A DNA stretch of 8,885 nt from Pseudomonadota bacterium (GTDB taxonomy: Bacteria; Myxococcota_A; Polyangia; Polyangiales; Polyangiaceae), in NCBI GenBank assembly GCA_023402175.1, contig JAEXCN010000440.1, positions 1 through 8,885 of the forward strand, read 5' to 3'. Shown in pieces: positions 1-6,642 of this stretch. The translations under genes were made by a program, and so were the position numbers. Every line of letters starts with the position of its first letter. Within the stretch, counting starts at the first letter, position 1. The notes below the pieces were generated by a model that saw only the letters and a list, made by a program, of their open reading frames with translations, had not been told where the DNA came from and searched no databases.

Positions 1-1361
1 AGCTCGCAGGCCGTCATCTGGAAGCCGCCGTCGCCGGCGACGACCCAGATCTCGTCGTCGGGCTGCGCGAAGCGCGCGCCGATCGCGGCCGGGAGCGCGA
101 AGCCCATCGTCCCGAGCCCGCCCGAGGTGACGAGTTTCCGCGGGTAGTCGTGCTTGTAATACTGCGCTTCCCACATCTGATGCTGGCCCACGTCGGTGAC
201 CACGAGCGCCTTCCCTTCCGTGATCCGCCAGATGTCGTGCATGACGTGCGCGGCGAACAGACGGCGGTCGTGCGGCATGTGCTGGATGTCGCGGACGGCG
301 GACTCCCCCTTGAGCTCGTCGATGCGCTGGTGCCACCGCGCGCGATCGCCGGGAGCGACGAGCGGGAGGAGCGCCGCGAGCGTGTCCTTCACGTCGCCGA
401 CGAGGGCGACGTCGGCGCGGACGTTCTTGTGGATCTCTGCGGGGTCGAGCTCGCAGTGAATCTTTTTCGCGTTCGGCGCATACGTGTCGACCTTTCCAGT
501 CACGCGATCGTCGAACCGCATGCCGAGAGCGAGCAGCAGATCGGCTTCCTGGATCGCGTGGTTCACCCACGCTTCGCCGTGCATGCCCATCATCCCGAGG
601 CTGAGCGGATGGGTCGCGGGGAAGCCGCCGAGCCCGAGCAGCGTGGACGCCACCGGCGCTCCCGTCTTCTCGGCGAGCTCACGGAGGAGATGGCTCGCCC
701 CCGCGCGCACGACACCGTGGCCGGTGAGAATCACCGGACGCTGCGCGCGATCGAAGAGGTCGGCAGCGCGCCGGAGGTCCGCTCGTCCAGCCTCGTGTCG
801 CGGCCGATAGCCGCGAAGGCTCACCGGAGCATCGCTCCACTCGGGCTCGATCGAAGCCTGCTGCGCGTCCTTCGTGATGTCGACGAGGACCGGGCCCGGG
901 CGTCCGGAGCGCGCGATGTAGAACGCCTCGCGGATCGACGGAGCGATGTCGTCGGCGCGCGTGACGAGGTAGTTGTGCTTGGTGATCGGCAGCGTCACGC
1001 CGGTGATGTCCGTCTCCTGGAACGCGTCGGTGCCGATGACCCTCGAAGAGACCTGCCCCGTGATGCAGACGATCGGGACCGAGTCGAGCATCGCGGTCGC
1101 GATCCCGGTCACCAGGTTCGTCGCCCCGGGGCCCGAGGTCGCGATGGCCACGCCGACCTTCCCGGACGCGCGCGCATAGCCATCGGCCATGTGCGCTGCG
1201 CCTTGTTCGTGGCGGACGAGCACGTGCCGGACGGTGCTATCGAGCATCGCATCGTACGCCGGCATGATCGCGCCGCCGGGGTAGCCGAACACGACGTCGA
1301 CCCCTTCACGCTCGAGGGCCTGCCACAGGATCTGCGCTCCCGTGCACGCTCCGGAGCTCAC
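1..1361 (-). CDS. ilvB: Acetolactate (acetohydroxyacid) synthase large subunit, 3' end cut by window edge
   Basis: ThDP-dependent enzyme that condenses two pyruvates to acetolactate, or pyruvate plus 2-ketobutyrate to acetohydroxybutyrate, the first common step of Ile/Val/Leu synthesis in the cytoplasm. The frame is open for 453 codons to the left edge; the family is usually about 560-590 residues, so roughly 110-130 are missing. Seen: the N-terminal GYPGGAIMPAYDA segment (from residue 26), the RHEQGAAHMADGYAR motif with the ThDP-activating Glu at about residue 52, the family motif MRFDDRVTGK at 281-290, VGQHQMW, TSGGLGTMGF, and GDGGF at 443-447, which opens the ThDP/Mg-binding GDG...NN motif (its NN end lies outside). 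The start is GTG at 1361; it overlaps the previous stop as GTGA and has GAGG 6 bases upstream. No frameshift was seen. The regulatory subunit gene ilvN would be expected next, beyond the left edge. Confidence 0.97.
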   Translation of the reverse strand, partial: MSSGACTGAQILWQALEREGVDVVFGYPGGAIMPAYDAMLDSTVRHVLVRHEQGAAHMADGYARASGKVGVAIATSGPGATNLVTGIATAMLDSVPIVCITGQVSSRVIGTDAFQETDITGVTLPITKHNYLVTRADDIAPSIREAFYIARSGRPGPVLVDITKDAQQASIEPEWSDAPVSLRGYRPRHEAGRADLRRAADLFDRAQRPVILTGHGVVRAGASHLLRELAEKTGAPVASTLLGLGGFPATHPLSLGMMGMHGEAWVNHAIQEADLLLALGMRFDDRVTGKVDTYAPNAKKIHCELDPAEIHKNVRADVALVGDVKDTLAALLPLVAPGDRARWHQRIDELKGESAVRDIQHMPHDRRLFAAHVMHDIWRITEGKALVVTDVGQHQMWEAQYYKHDYPRKLVTSGGLGTMGFALPAAIGARFAQPDDEIWVVAGDGGFQMTACE

Positions 1362-2167
1362 GCCCAGCCTCGGCTCTGGCGGCCCCATCCGAAGATCGGC
1401 ACCTCCATCGGAGAAGTCACATCGGCGCGCAGCAGCGTGGCGGACTCGCGAGCGGCGTGCGTGCGCGTGGACTCGGTCGACCGATGCGCCACGAGCTCGC
1501 CGAGTCCTTCGTAGAACGCGAGCTTCGCCTCCTCGGGCGCATGCGAGTCGCGGACGCGCGCGGCCAGCGACTCGACCGATGCCGCGAGCGCCGCGGTTCC
1601 CCCCGCGCGCTCCTCGAGCTCCGCGAGCTCCGCGTCCACCTCGCCAGCCACCGTCGTCGTGCCGATCTCGGCATCCTTCCCGAACGACGCACGCGCATAC
1701 GCGATCGCGCGCTCGAGCGCTTGTCCCGTGGCGTCGTGATGGACCGCCACGCGACAGCGCGCGCGCGGAGCGCAGAGCTCTCCCCGAACGAGGACCACGT
1801 CGTTCTTCTCCGGCTCGAACACGCGCGTCGCGAGGGCGAGTGCACGGTCGAAGACGAGGAGCGCATCCGGCGTGAGGAGCGGCTCGATCGCGTACCAGTA
1901 GACGGAGGCCTGCTCTTCGTCGGGCACGAGGACGACGACGACATCCGCTCCACCGACGAGCGCGGACGGCGCGTGCGCGACGAAGCCGTCCTGGCGCGCG
2001 CGTACCCAGCTCATCGTTCCGAGTCGGAGGCCGATCGCGACCTCGTTGCCGCCGCGGCGCAGACCGAGCGCATGCTCGCGCGCGGTACGCCCGTAGCCGA
2101 GCACCGTGATGCGCGCCCCGTTCAACTCCAACGAGCGTTGCTGTGGGCCCACCTTTCGACTGCTCAT
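1358..2167 (-). CDS. Divergent ketol-acid reductoisomerase-like protein (IlvC homologue lacking catalytic residues)
   Basis: 269 residues, against about 330-340 for ordinary class I ketol-acid reductoisomerase (KARI). The N-terminal Rossmann half is clearly KARI: GYGRTAREHALGL (24-36, third Gly of the usual GYGSQGHAHA now Ala29), the NADP-loop-like GLRLGTMSW (46-54), LVPDEEQASVY (80-90), and AVHHDATGQALERAIAYA (141-158). The catalytic half is eroded. The AHGFN His is Arg108, the APKGPGH block with its Lys is missing (LVRGELCAP instead), and the ETDLFGEQ metal site reads VDAELAEL. The SISN serine is not kept when aligned on VTSP (250-253). The acidic pair corresponding to the E..(3)..E helix may survive as E220/E224. 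About 65 residues are missing at the C-terminus. The frame is open with normal codon use, so it is not an obvious pseudogene. It is coupled to ilvD upstream (ATGA) and ilvB downstream (GTGA). Family membership is well supported; function is unknown. It could be a non-catalytic partner or regulator, or an NADP-dependent enzyme with a changed substrate. True KARI activity is doubtful. Confidence 0.85.
   Translation of the reverse strand: MSSRKVGPQQRSLELNGARITVLGYGRTAREHALGLRRGGNEVAIGLRLGTMSWVRARQDGFVAHAPSALVGGADVVVVLVPDEEQASVYWYAIEPLLTPDALLVFDRALALATRVFEPEKNDVVLVRGELCAPRARCRVAVHHDATGQALERAIAYARASFGKDAEIGTTTVAGEVDAELAELEERAGGTAALAASVESLAARVRDSHAPEEAKLAFYEGLGELVAHRSTESTRTHAARESATLLRADVTSPMEVPIFGWGRQSRGWA
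1368..1371 (-). promoter_or_regulatory. Ribosome binding site of ilvB, fixing its GTG start
   Basis: GAGG lies 6 bases upstream of the GTG at 1361, inside the last codons of the reductoisomerase-like gene. With the GTGA overlap it supports the GTG as start and reinitiation by ribosomes ending the upstream gene. Confidence 0.6.
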
Positions 2168-3855
2168 CGCTGTCCTCCTGCGTCGTGATCGTGCATCGGA
2201 AGCGGGCGCGTGACGGCGCCTTCCGAAGCGGAAGAAACGAGGCTTGCGTACTTCGCGATGACTCGGGGCACTTGGCGCAGCCGCGACGACATCGCGTTCG
2301 AGCGCTCGAGCCGACGCGCGGCGAGATCCGCGTCCACGTCGAGGCGACGCGCAGCGATGTCGAACCTGACGACGTCGCCTTCTCGCACGTACGCGATCGG
2401 GCCGCCGAGCGCGGCCTCCGGTGCGACGTGCCCCGCCATGAGCCCGCGCGTGGCTCCACTGAAGCGGCCGTCCGTGACGAGCGCGACGGAGTCGCCGAGC
2501 CCTCGACCGACGAGCGCGGCCGTGACGGCGAGCATCTCACGCATCCCCGGTCCGCCGCGCGGTCCTTCGTAGCGAATGACGACGACGTCTCCCGGCCGGA
2601 TCGCGCCGGCCTGCACCGCAGCGAACGCCTGCTCTTCGCCGTCGAAGACGCGTGCGGGTCCTTCGTGCCTGCTCCGATCGTGACCGGCGAGCTTGACGAC
2701 ACACCCCTCAGGAGCAAGCGATCCGCGCAGGATGGCGAACCCGCCGCGCGGCTTCAGCGGATCGTCGATCTTTCGGAGCACGGGCAGGTGCCCTGCCTCG
2801 CGGGCCCCGTCGGTCTCGGCGCGCAGCGAGAGGCCCGTGCACGTGACGCTGTCGTGGAGCAGGCCCGCCTCGAGCATTCGCCGCGCGAGGACGCGGACTC
2901 CTCCCGCACGCGCCATGTCGACGGCCGTGAATCGACCTCCGGGTTTGAGGTCCGCGAGCACGGGCGTCCGCGCGGCGATCGCGTCGAAGTCGTCGATCGG
3001 GAGGGGCACGCCGGCCTCGGCCGCGATCGCGAGCAGGTGCAGCACCGCGTTCGTCGAGCCCGCCGTCGCGGCGACGGAAGCGATCGCGTTCTCGAACGCA
3101 GTCCGGGAGAGGATCTGGCTCGGGCGGCGGTCGTCCCGGATCATCTGCACGACGAGCGCGCCGCACGAGCGCGCGACGTCAGCCTTGCGCGGATCGGTCG
3201 CGCCGATCTCGTTCGCGCCCATCGGCGAGAGGCCGAGGAGCGTGATCGCAAAGCTCATCGTGTTCGCCGTGAATTGACCGCCGCAGGCACCGGCACCGGG
3301 ACAGGCCGCGTCCTCGAGCAGAGCGAGCCGCCTCGCGGACATCGTGCCCGCCGCATGCGCGCCGACGGCCTCGAACACGTCCTGGATCGTGACATCGCGG
3401 CCCTCGAACGTCCCCGGCTCGATCGGGCCGCCGTAGAGCATGAGGCCCGGCACGTCGAGACGAGCGAGCGCCATCACCGTGCCGGGGATCGTCTTGTCGC
3501 ATCCCGAAAGCGCGACGACGCCGTCGAGCGCGTGCGCCATCGTGAAGAGCTCGATCGAGTCGGCGATGACCTCGCGAGAGACGAGCGACGCGCGCATCCC
3601 CTCCGTGCCCATCGTGATGCCGTCCGAGACCGCGATCGTGTTGAACTCGATCGGAGTGCCGCCCGCCGATCGGACGCCTTCTTTGACCGACTCCGCGAGG
3701 GCGCGCAGGTGGACGTTGCACGGTGTGACCTCGGTCCACGTGTTGGCGATGCCAACGAGCGGCTTCTCGACATCCGCGTCGCTGAAGCCCGCGCCTTTGA
3801 GCATCGCGCGCGCGGGCGCTCGCGCGGGTCCCCTCTTGATCGTGTCGCTACGCAT
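2164..3855 (-). CDS. ilvD: Dihydroxyacid dehydratase
   Basis: 563 residues, the normal family length. It dehydrates 2,3-dihydroxy-isovalerate and 2,3-dihydroxy-3-methylvalerate to the 2-keto acids of Val and Ile, using an Fe-S cluster and Mg2+. Seen: the three cluster cysteines in TPCN (C46), SGCDKT (C119) and GACGG (C191); Mg ligands in SDGI (D78) and D120, with K121 beside it; GGPGMREM (about 434-441); and the VTDGRFSGAT motif holding the catalytic Ser466. The start chosen is ATG 3855, giving the usual MRSDTIKRG N-terminus, with AGGGA 5 bases upstream. The frame stays open upstream to 4032, but that part is low-complexity, unlike IlvD, and overlaps the leader ORF, so it is taken as untranslated leader. 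It is first in the operon and its stop overlaps the next start. Expression is probably set by the attenuator-like leader immediately upstream. Confidence 0.97.
   Translation of the reverse strand: MRSDTIKRGPARAPARAMLKGAGFSDADVEKPLVGIANTWTEVTPCNVHLRALAESVKEGVRSAGGTPIEFNTIAVSDGITMGTEGMRASLVSREVIADSIELFTMAHALDGVVALSGCDKTIPGTVMALARLDVPGLMLYGGPIEPGTFEGRDVTIQDVFEAVGAHAAGTMSARRLALLEDAACPGAGACGGQFTANTMSFAITLLGLSPMGANEIGATDPRKADVARSCGALVVQMIRDDRRPSQILSRTAFENAIASVAATAGSTNAVLHLLAIAAEAGVPLPIDDFDAIAARTPVLADLKPGGRFTAVDMARAGGVRVLARRMLEAGLLHDSVTCTGLSLRAETDGAREAGHLPVLRKIDDPLKPRGGFAILRGSLAPEGCVVKLAGHDRSRHEGPARVFDGEEQAFAAVQAGAIRPGDVVVIRYEGPRGGPGMREMLAVTAALVGRGLGDSVALVTDGRFSGATRGLMAGHVAPEAALGGPIAYVREGDVVRFDIAARRLDVDADLAARRLERSNAMSSRLRQVPRVIAKYASLVSSASEGAVTRPLPMHDHDAGGQR
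2174..2179 (-). promoter_or_regulatory. Strong Shine-Dalgarno site of the reductoisomerase-like gene
   Basis: A full AGGAGG lies 6 bases upstream of the ATG at 2167, inside the 3' end of ilvD. It fixes the start that overlaps the ilvD stop (ATGA). It also argues that this degenerate reductoisomerase is still being translated well. Confidence 0.8.
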
Positions 3856-3905
3856 CGTCGTCCCTGCACCGCGTTCGCTCGATCGTCGCCCTCGCGCGCG
3901 AGGTG

Positions 3906-3931
3906 AAAAATGCCGCTGCGGCCTCTGCGGC
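3906..3931 (-). terminator. Putative attenuator terminator ahead of ilvD
   Basis: Read on the minus strand, GCCGC (3931-3927) can pair with GCGGC (3916-3912) around a 10-base loop, followed by A and five T (3910-3906). This is a short but pure G/C hairpin plus T tract, placed about 50 bases before the ilvD start and after the leader ORF stop. The 5-bp stem is modest for an intrinsic terminator, so strength is uncertain. Confidence 0.5.
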
Positions 3932-3975
3932 TGCGGAAGCCGATTCTCGACCGCCTCAGCTCGGCGGCCCGCAGC
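3930..3975 (-). promoter_or_regulatory. Putative antiterminator pairing in the ilv leader
   Basis: GCTGCGG (3975-3969) is perfectly complementary to CCGCAGC (3936-3930), 7 bp. The second arm shares two bases with the 5' arm of the terminator hairpin, so the two folds compete. A second CCGCAGC copy at 3921-3915 could pair with the same first arm and would also break the terminator. The first arm lies in the last codons of the leader ORF. A ribosome reaching the leader stop would cover it, whereas one stalled at the Val/Leu codons would leave it free. This is the layout expected of ribosome-mediated attenuation. Pairings were found by eye; no folding energies were computed. Confidence 0.42.
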
Positions 3976-4108
3976 TGGGGTGGATGAAGCGGCCGAGGAC
4001 GAGCAGCGCTCGGGCGACGTGGACGACCGCAACGACCGTCGCCGCAGCGCCCCCGACCCGATGGCGCGGGAGGCGGAGATCGAACGAGCCTTGCGTTGCC
4101 TCCCCCAT
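3956..4108 (-). CDS. Candidate branched-chain amino acid leader peptide (50 aa)
   Basis: A short ORF, ATG 4108 to TGA 3956, in the ilvD leader. Residues 25-42 read VVAVVHVARALLVLGRFI: ten of eighteen are Val, Leu or Ile. That matches the known design of ilv/leu leader peptides, in which ribosomes stall at these codons when charged tRNA is scarce. The peptide itself would have no other function. A GTG directly before the ATG is in frame and could also start it. There is no good Shine-Dalgarno site at normal spacing (AAGGA is about 17 bases away), but the predicted promoter would start the transcript almost at the ATG, so leaderless translation is possible. GC-rich DNA yields Val and Leu codons easily, so chance remains a real alternative. 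Position, composition and the following competing hairpins together favour a real leader. Confidence 0.55.
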   Translation of the reverse strand: MGEATQGSFDLRLPRHRVGGAAATVVAVVHVARALLVLGRFIHPSCGPPS

Positions 4109-4117
4109 CACGCGGTA

Positions 4118-4145
4118 ACGATAGGTCCTTAGCGCAACGCGTCAA
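4118..4145 (-). promoter_or_regulatory. Candidate sigma70-type promoter of the ilv operon
   Basis: On the minus strand, TTGACG (4145-4140, 5 of 6 matches to TTGACA) is followed after 16 bases by TATCGT (4123-4118, 4 of 6 matches to TATAAT). It sits in the locally A+T-richer stretch upstream of the leader ORF. The predicted transcript start falls at about 4108-4111, essentially at the leader start codon. Confidence 0.45.
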
Positions 4146-4153
4146 TCCCCGGT

Positions 4154-4213
4154 CGCGCAAATCGATCAGAATTCCAAGGCGCAGGCAATCCAGCCGAATT
4201 CGACCGCGCAAAT
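4154..4213. repeat. Paired short repeats upstream of the ilv promoter (possible operator)
   Basis: CGCGCAAAT occurs at 4154-4162 and again at 4205-4213, 51 bases apart (close to five helical turns). Between them GAATTC occurs at 4169-4174 and 4196-4201. The inner copy begins 9 bases upstream of the -35 box. Paired, roughly phased sites near a promoter can be regulator binding sites, for instance for an Lrp-like protein, but nothing here identifies a regulator and chance is possible. Confidence 0.3.
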
Positions 4214-4259
4214 GCGACACGACACGTCAACACATCGCGTCATCGAGCCCCCGAACGCA

Positions 4260-4295
4260 AACGAGCGCGATCTCGGAAGGGAGATCGCGCTCGTT
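4260..4295 (-). terminator. Transcription terminator of the S46 peptidase gene
   Basis: A perfect 15-bp inverted repeat, AACGAGCGCGATCTC with its complement, around a 6-base loop. It starts 40 bases past the peptidase stop. On the minus strand the stem ends in GTTTGCGTT, a weak T run, so termination may be partly stem-driven. Its place between the peptidase stop and the ilv promoter fits insulation of the ilv operon from read-through. Confidence 0.82.
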
Positions 4296-4334
4296 CGGTG
4301 CGCCGGCAGCGCGGCGCTCGTGGCCGTCGAGAGG

Positions 4335-6608
4335 TCAGAGCTTCGGCGTGACGCCCATCTCCTTCAGGAGGTGATCGCCGCCGAACGGACCGTCGAGGAG
4401 CCAGAGCACGTAGCGGATGTCGACGTGGATGCTGCGCGAGATCGACGGCATGAACACCCAGTCGGACGCCATCGCTTCGTAGTTGCCGTCGAAGGCGAGG
4501 CCGGTGAGCTCGCCCTTCGCGTTGAGCGTCGCCGAGCCGGAGTTGCCGCCCGTGATGTGGAGGTCGGCGAGGAAGTCGACCGGCACTTCGCCGAGCTTCT
4601 CGTCCGTGTACGGACCGAACTTCTTCGCTTTCACCGCGTCGAGCACCGGCGCCGGGACGTCGAACGGCTCGGTGCCCTTGTTCTTGGCGACGACCTCCGA
4701 GAGGACCGTGAACGGACGGTACATCGGAGCTTCCGGCGTCGGCTTGTAGCCGCGGACCGTGCCGTACGTGATGCGAAGCGTGCTGTTCGCGTCGGGCGCA
4801 AACGGCTCCTTCTTGAAGGCCTTGAGCGCCTCGATGTACTTCGGCTTCAGGAGGGCCATCTTGCCGTCGAAGCGCTGCTGCCGGTCCTCTGCCTCCTTCT
4901 GGAGCGGGCGGAGCTTGAGCGCGAGCTGGATCAGGGGATCCTTGCTCGTCGTGAGCGAAGCGGTCGTGCCCTTCTTCAGGAGCTCGACGCGCGCCTTCTC
5001 GTCACCGAGCGTGGTCGTCTCGTAGAGCGACGAGACGACCTTCTTGATCGCCTCGGGCGACGAGTCCTTCGTCTTCCCCATCACGATCGCGAACGCCGGG
5101 GTGCGCTCGGCTTCCGACGAACGGGCGATGCGCTCGAGCGCCAGACCGAGGACCGCCTCGTCCACCTTGCGGAGGTAGCTCGTCGTGAGGCCCTTGAGCC
5201 CCTGCTCGATCTGCGGCCAGTTGCGCTCCTGGAACTGCGGGTCGCGCGCGGCGTCGGGCTTCGCGCGCTCTTCGGCCATGCGCACGATCGTCAGCGCGGC
5301 CGACGTGAGACGCGGGAGCGCGAGCTCGTCGAGCTGCGCGTCCTTCTCGCGGTGCGATGCGCTCTTCGCGATCTCGGCCGCGATCTCGTCGAGCGCCTTG
5401 CCCCACTGCGCCTGCCTCGCGGGATCGGCGGCGACGAACTCGCGGAGCGCCTTCTCCGACTTCTCCTTGTCGGCCGCGAGCCCGCCCTTCACGAGGCCTT
5501 CGAGCTGGCCCTTCGTGTTCGTGAGGTAATTGCCGAAGCGGCGCACGTACGAGGTCGCGCGGATCTGCGCTTCCTTGTCGCCCTTCGTCACCTCGTCGAG
5601 GCGCGCGAGGTAGTCCTCGAAGAGCTTCTGCCGACGCGGATACGCCCAGGTGACGGCCTCGTCGACCTCGGCCTTCATCTTCAGTGTGTTCGTGCGTCCG
5701 GGATAACCCGCGACGAAGACGAGATCGCCCTCGCGGAGCGGCTGCGACGCGATCTTCAGGTGATGCGGCGGCTTGTAGGGAACGTTGTCCGGCGAGAAGT
5801 CCGCCGGCTGTCCATCCTTGCCGACGTACGCGCGGAACATCGAGATGTCGCCCGTGTGCCGCGGCCAGCGCCAGTTGTCGATCTCACCGCCGTAGTTGCC
5901 GACGCCGGCGGGAGGCGCCCACACGAGGCGGACGTCGCGGATCTCGAGCTGCTCGATGAGGAACCACTGCGCGCGCTCGTAGAACGGCGCCGCGGAGCAA
6001 CGCGTCCCAGGCCTTCCCTTCTCGCAAGCCGCGACGACGTCCTTCGTCCGCTTCTCGATCTCCTTGTAGCGCGCCTTGTCGTCCGCGATCTTGTCGAGGC
6101 CGTCGCGCATCTTCGACGTGATGTCGGTGACCGCACGGGTGACGAACACGCGCGCCTGCGGGCCGTTGTTCTTCTCCTCGGCGCGGGTCTTCGCGAGGAA
6201 GCCGTCCTTGAGGAGGTTCGCGGACGGAGTGCTGTTGTGCTGGAGCGCGCCGGTCGCGCAGTGATGGTTCGTCGCGATCAGGCCCTCGGGCGAGATGAAC
6301 GACGCCGAGCAGCCTCCGAGACTGACGACCGCGGAGAGCACGCCCGACGTGGGGTCCGCGAGGTCAGCGGGCTCGATCTGCAGGCCGAGCTCCTTCAGCT
6401 TCGCCGCGTGCTCCTTCACCTGGTGCGGCATCCACATTCCGCCCGGATTCTCGAAGCGAGGCTTCGCGTCGGCCTCCGCGGCGGTCGACGCCGGCGCGGC
6501 CGGCTGCGAAGCGAGGGAGCCGGGCGCCTGCGCGGGCGGAGGCGGATCGCCTCCGCACGAGAAGACACCAACGGCGATCAGCGGAAGGAGAACGAGACCG
6601 GAGCGCAT
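4335..6608 (-). CDS. S46 family serine dipeptidyl-peptidase, DPP7-type, predicted lipoprotein
   Basis: 757 residues (family about 700-725). S46 enzymes release dipeptides from the N-termini of peptides outside the cytoplasmic membrane. The chymotrypsin-like triad is visible: IATNHHCATG (His116), GGEIDNWRWPRHTGD (probably Asp244 of DNW) and GGNSGSA (Ser690). C100 and C117 flank the first strand pair as a likely disulfide; C195/C204 may form another. After the serine comes LAFDGNYEAM. Gly708 of FDGN is at the position that is Gly in DPP7 (hydrophobic P1) and Arg in DPP11 (acidic P1), which predicts DPP7-like specificity. The N-terminus is a short signal (residues 1-17) ending VFS-C18, a near-consensus lipobox with Phe at -2, followed by a Pro/Ala-rich tether to about 48. 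This suggests membrane anchoring and explains the extra length. No earlier in-frame start exists (TAA upstream). The Shine-Dalgarno site is poor: AGGAG is about 18 bases away, CAGG nearer. The gene stands alone with its own terminator. A nutritional role in a predatory or scavenging bacterium is an inference. Confidence 0.96.
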   Translation of the reverse strand: MRSGLVLLPLIAVGVFSCGGDPPPPAQAPGSLASQPAAPASTAAEADAKPRFENPGGMWMPHQVKEHAAKLKELGLQIEPADLADPTSGVLSAVVSLGGCSASFISPEGLIATNHHCATGALQHNSTPSANLLKDGFLAKTRAEEKNNGPQARVFVTRAVTDITSKMRDGLDKIADDKARYKEIEKRTKDVVAACEKGRPGTRCSAAPFYERAQWFLIEQLEIRDVRLVWAPPAGVGNYGGEIDNWRWPRHTGDISMFRAYVGKDGQPADFSPDNVPYKPPHHLKIASQPLREGDLVFVAGYPGRTNTLKMKAEVDEAVTWAYPRRQKLFEDYLARLDEVTKGDKEAQIRATSYVRRFGNYLTNTKGQLEGLVKGGLAADKEKSEKALREFVAADPARQAQWGKALDEIAAEIAKSASHREKDAQLDELALPRLTSAALTIVRMAEERAKPDAARDPQFQERNWPQIEQGLKGLTTSYLRKVDEAVLGLALERIARSSEAERTPAFAIVMGKTKDSSPEAIKKVVSSLYETTTLGDEKARVELLKKGTTASLTTSKDPLIQLALKLRPLQKEAEDRQQRFDGKMALLKPKYIEALKAFKKEPFAPDANSTLRITYGTVRGYKPTPEAPMYRPFTVLSEVVAKNKGTEPFDVPAPVLDAVKAKKFGPYTDEKLGEVPVDFLADLHITGGNSGSATLNAKGELTGLAFDGNYEAMASDWVFMPSISRSIHVDIRYVLWLLDGPFGGDHLLKEMGVTPKL

Positions 6609-6642
6609 GGCCCGGCCTGATTAGCACTCCTGTCCTGCCACC

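Noticed and set aside
150..1514. Plus-strand ORF (454 codons) opposite ilvB
   Set aside because: Antisense shadow; the minus-strand frame carries all acetolactate synthase motifs.
2143..3906. Long plus-strand ORF (587 codons) opposite ilvD
   Set aside because: An Arg/Asp/Glu-rich antisense shadow created by codon bias of ilvD; no recognisable domain.
3856..4032. Extension of ilvD upstream to an ATG at 4032 (59 more residues)
   Set aside because: The added residues are Ser/Arg/Pro-rich and unlike any IlvD N-terminus, while ATG 3855 gives the canonical start with a good AGGGA site. The extra part overlaps the leader ORF and the hairpins.
4225..4230. A second TTGACG on the minus strand, 85 bases upstream of the chosen ilv -35 box
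   Set aside because: No acceptable -10 hexamer lies 15-19 bases downstream, so it is not called as a promoter.
4212..6620. Very long plus-strand ORF (802 codons) opposite the S46 peptidase
   Set aside because: It is the mirror of the biased codons of the peptidase, whose triad and signal peptide are unmistakable. The antisense product is a low-complexity Arg/Leu/Glu sequence.
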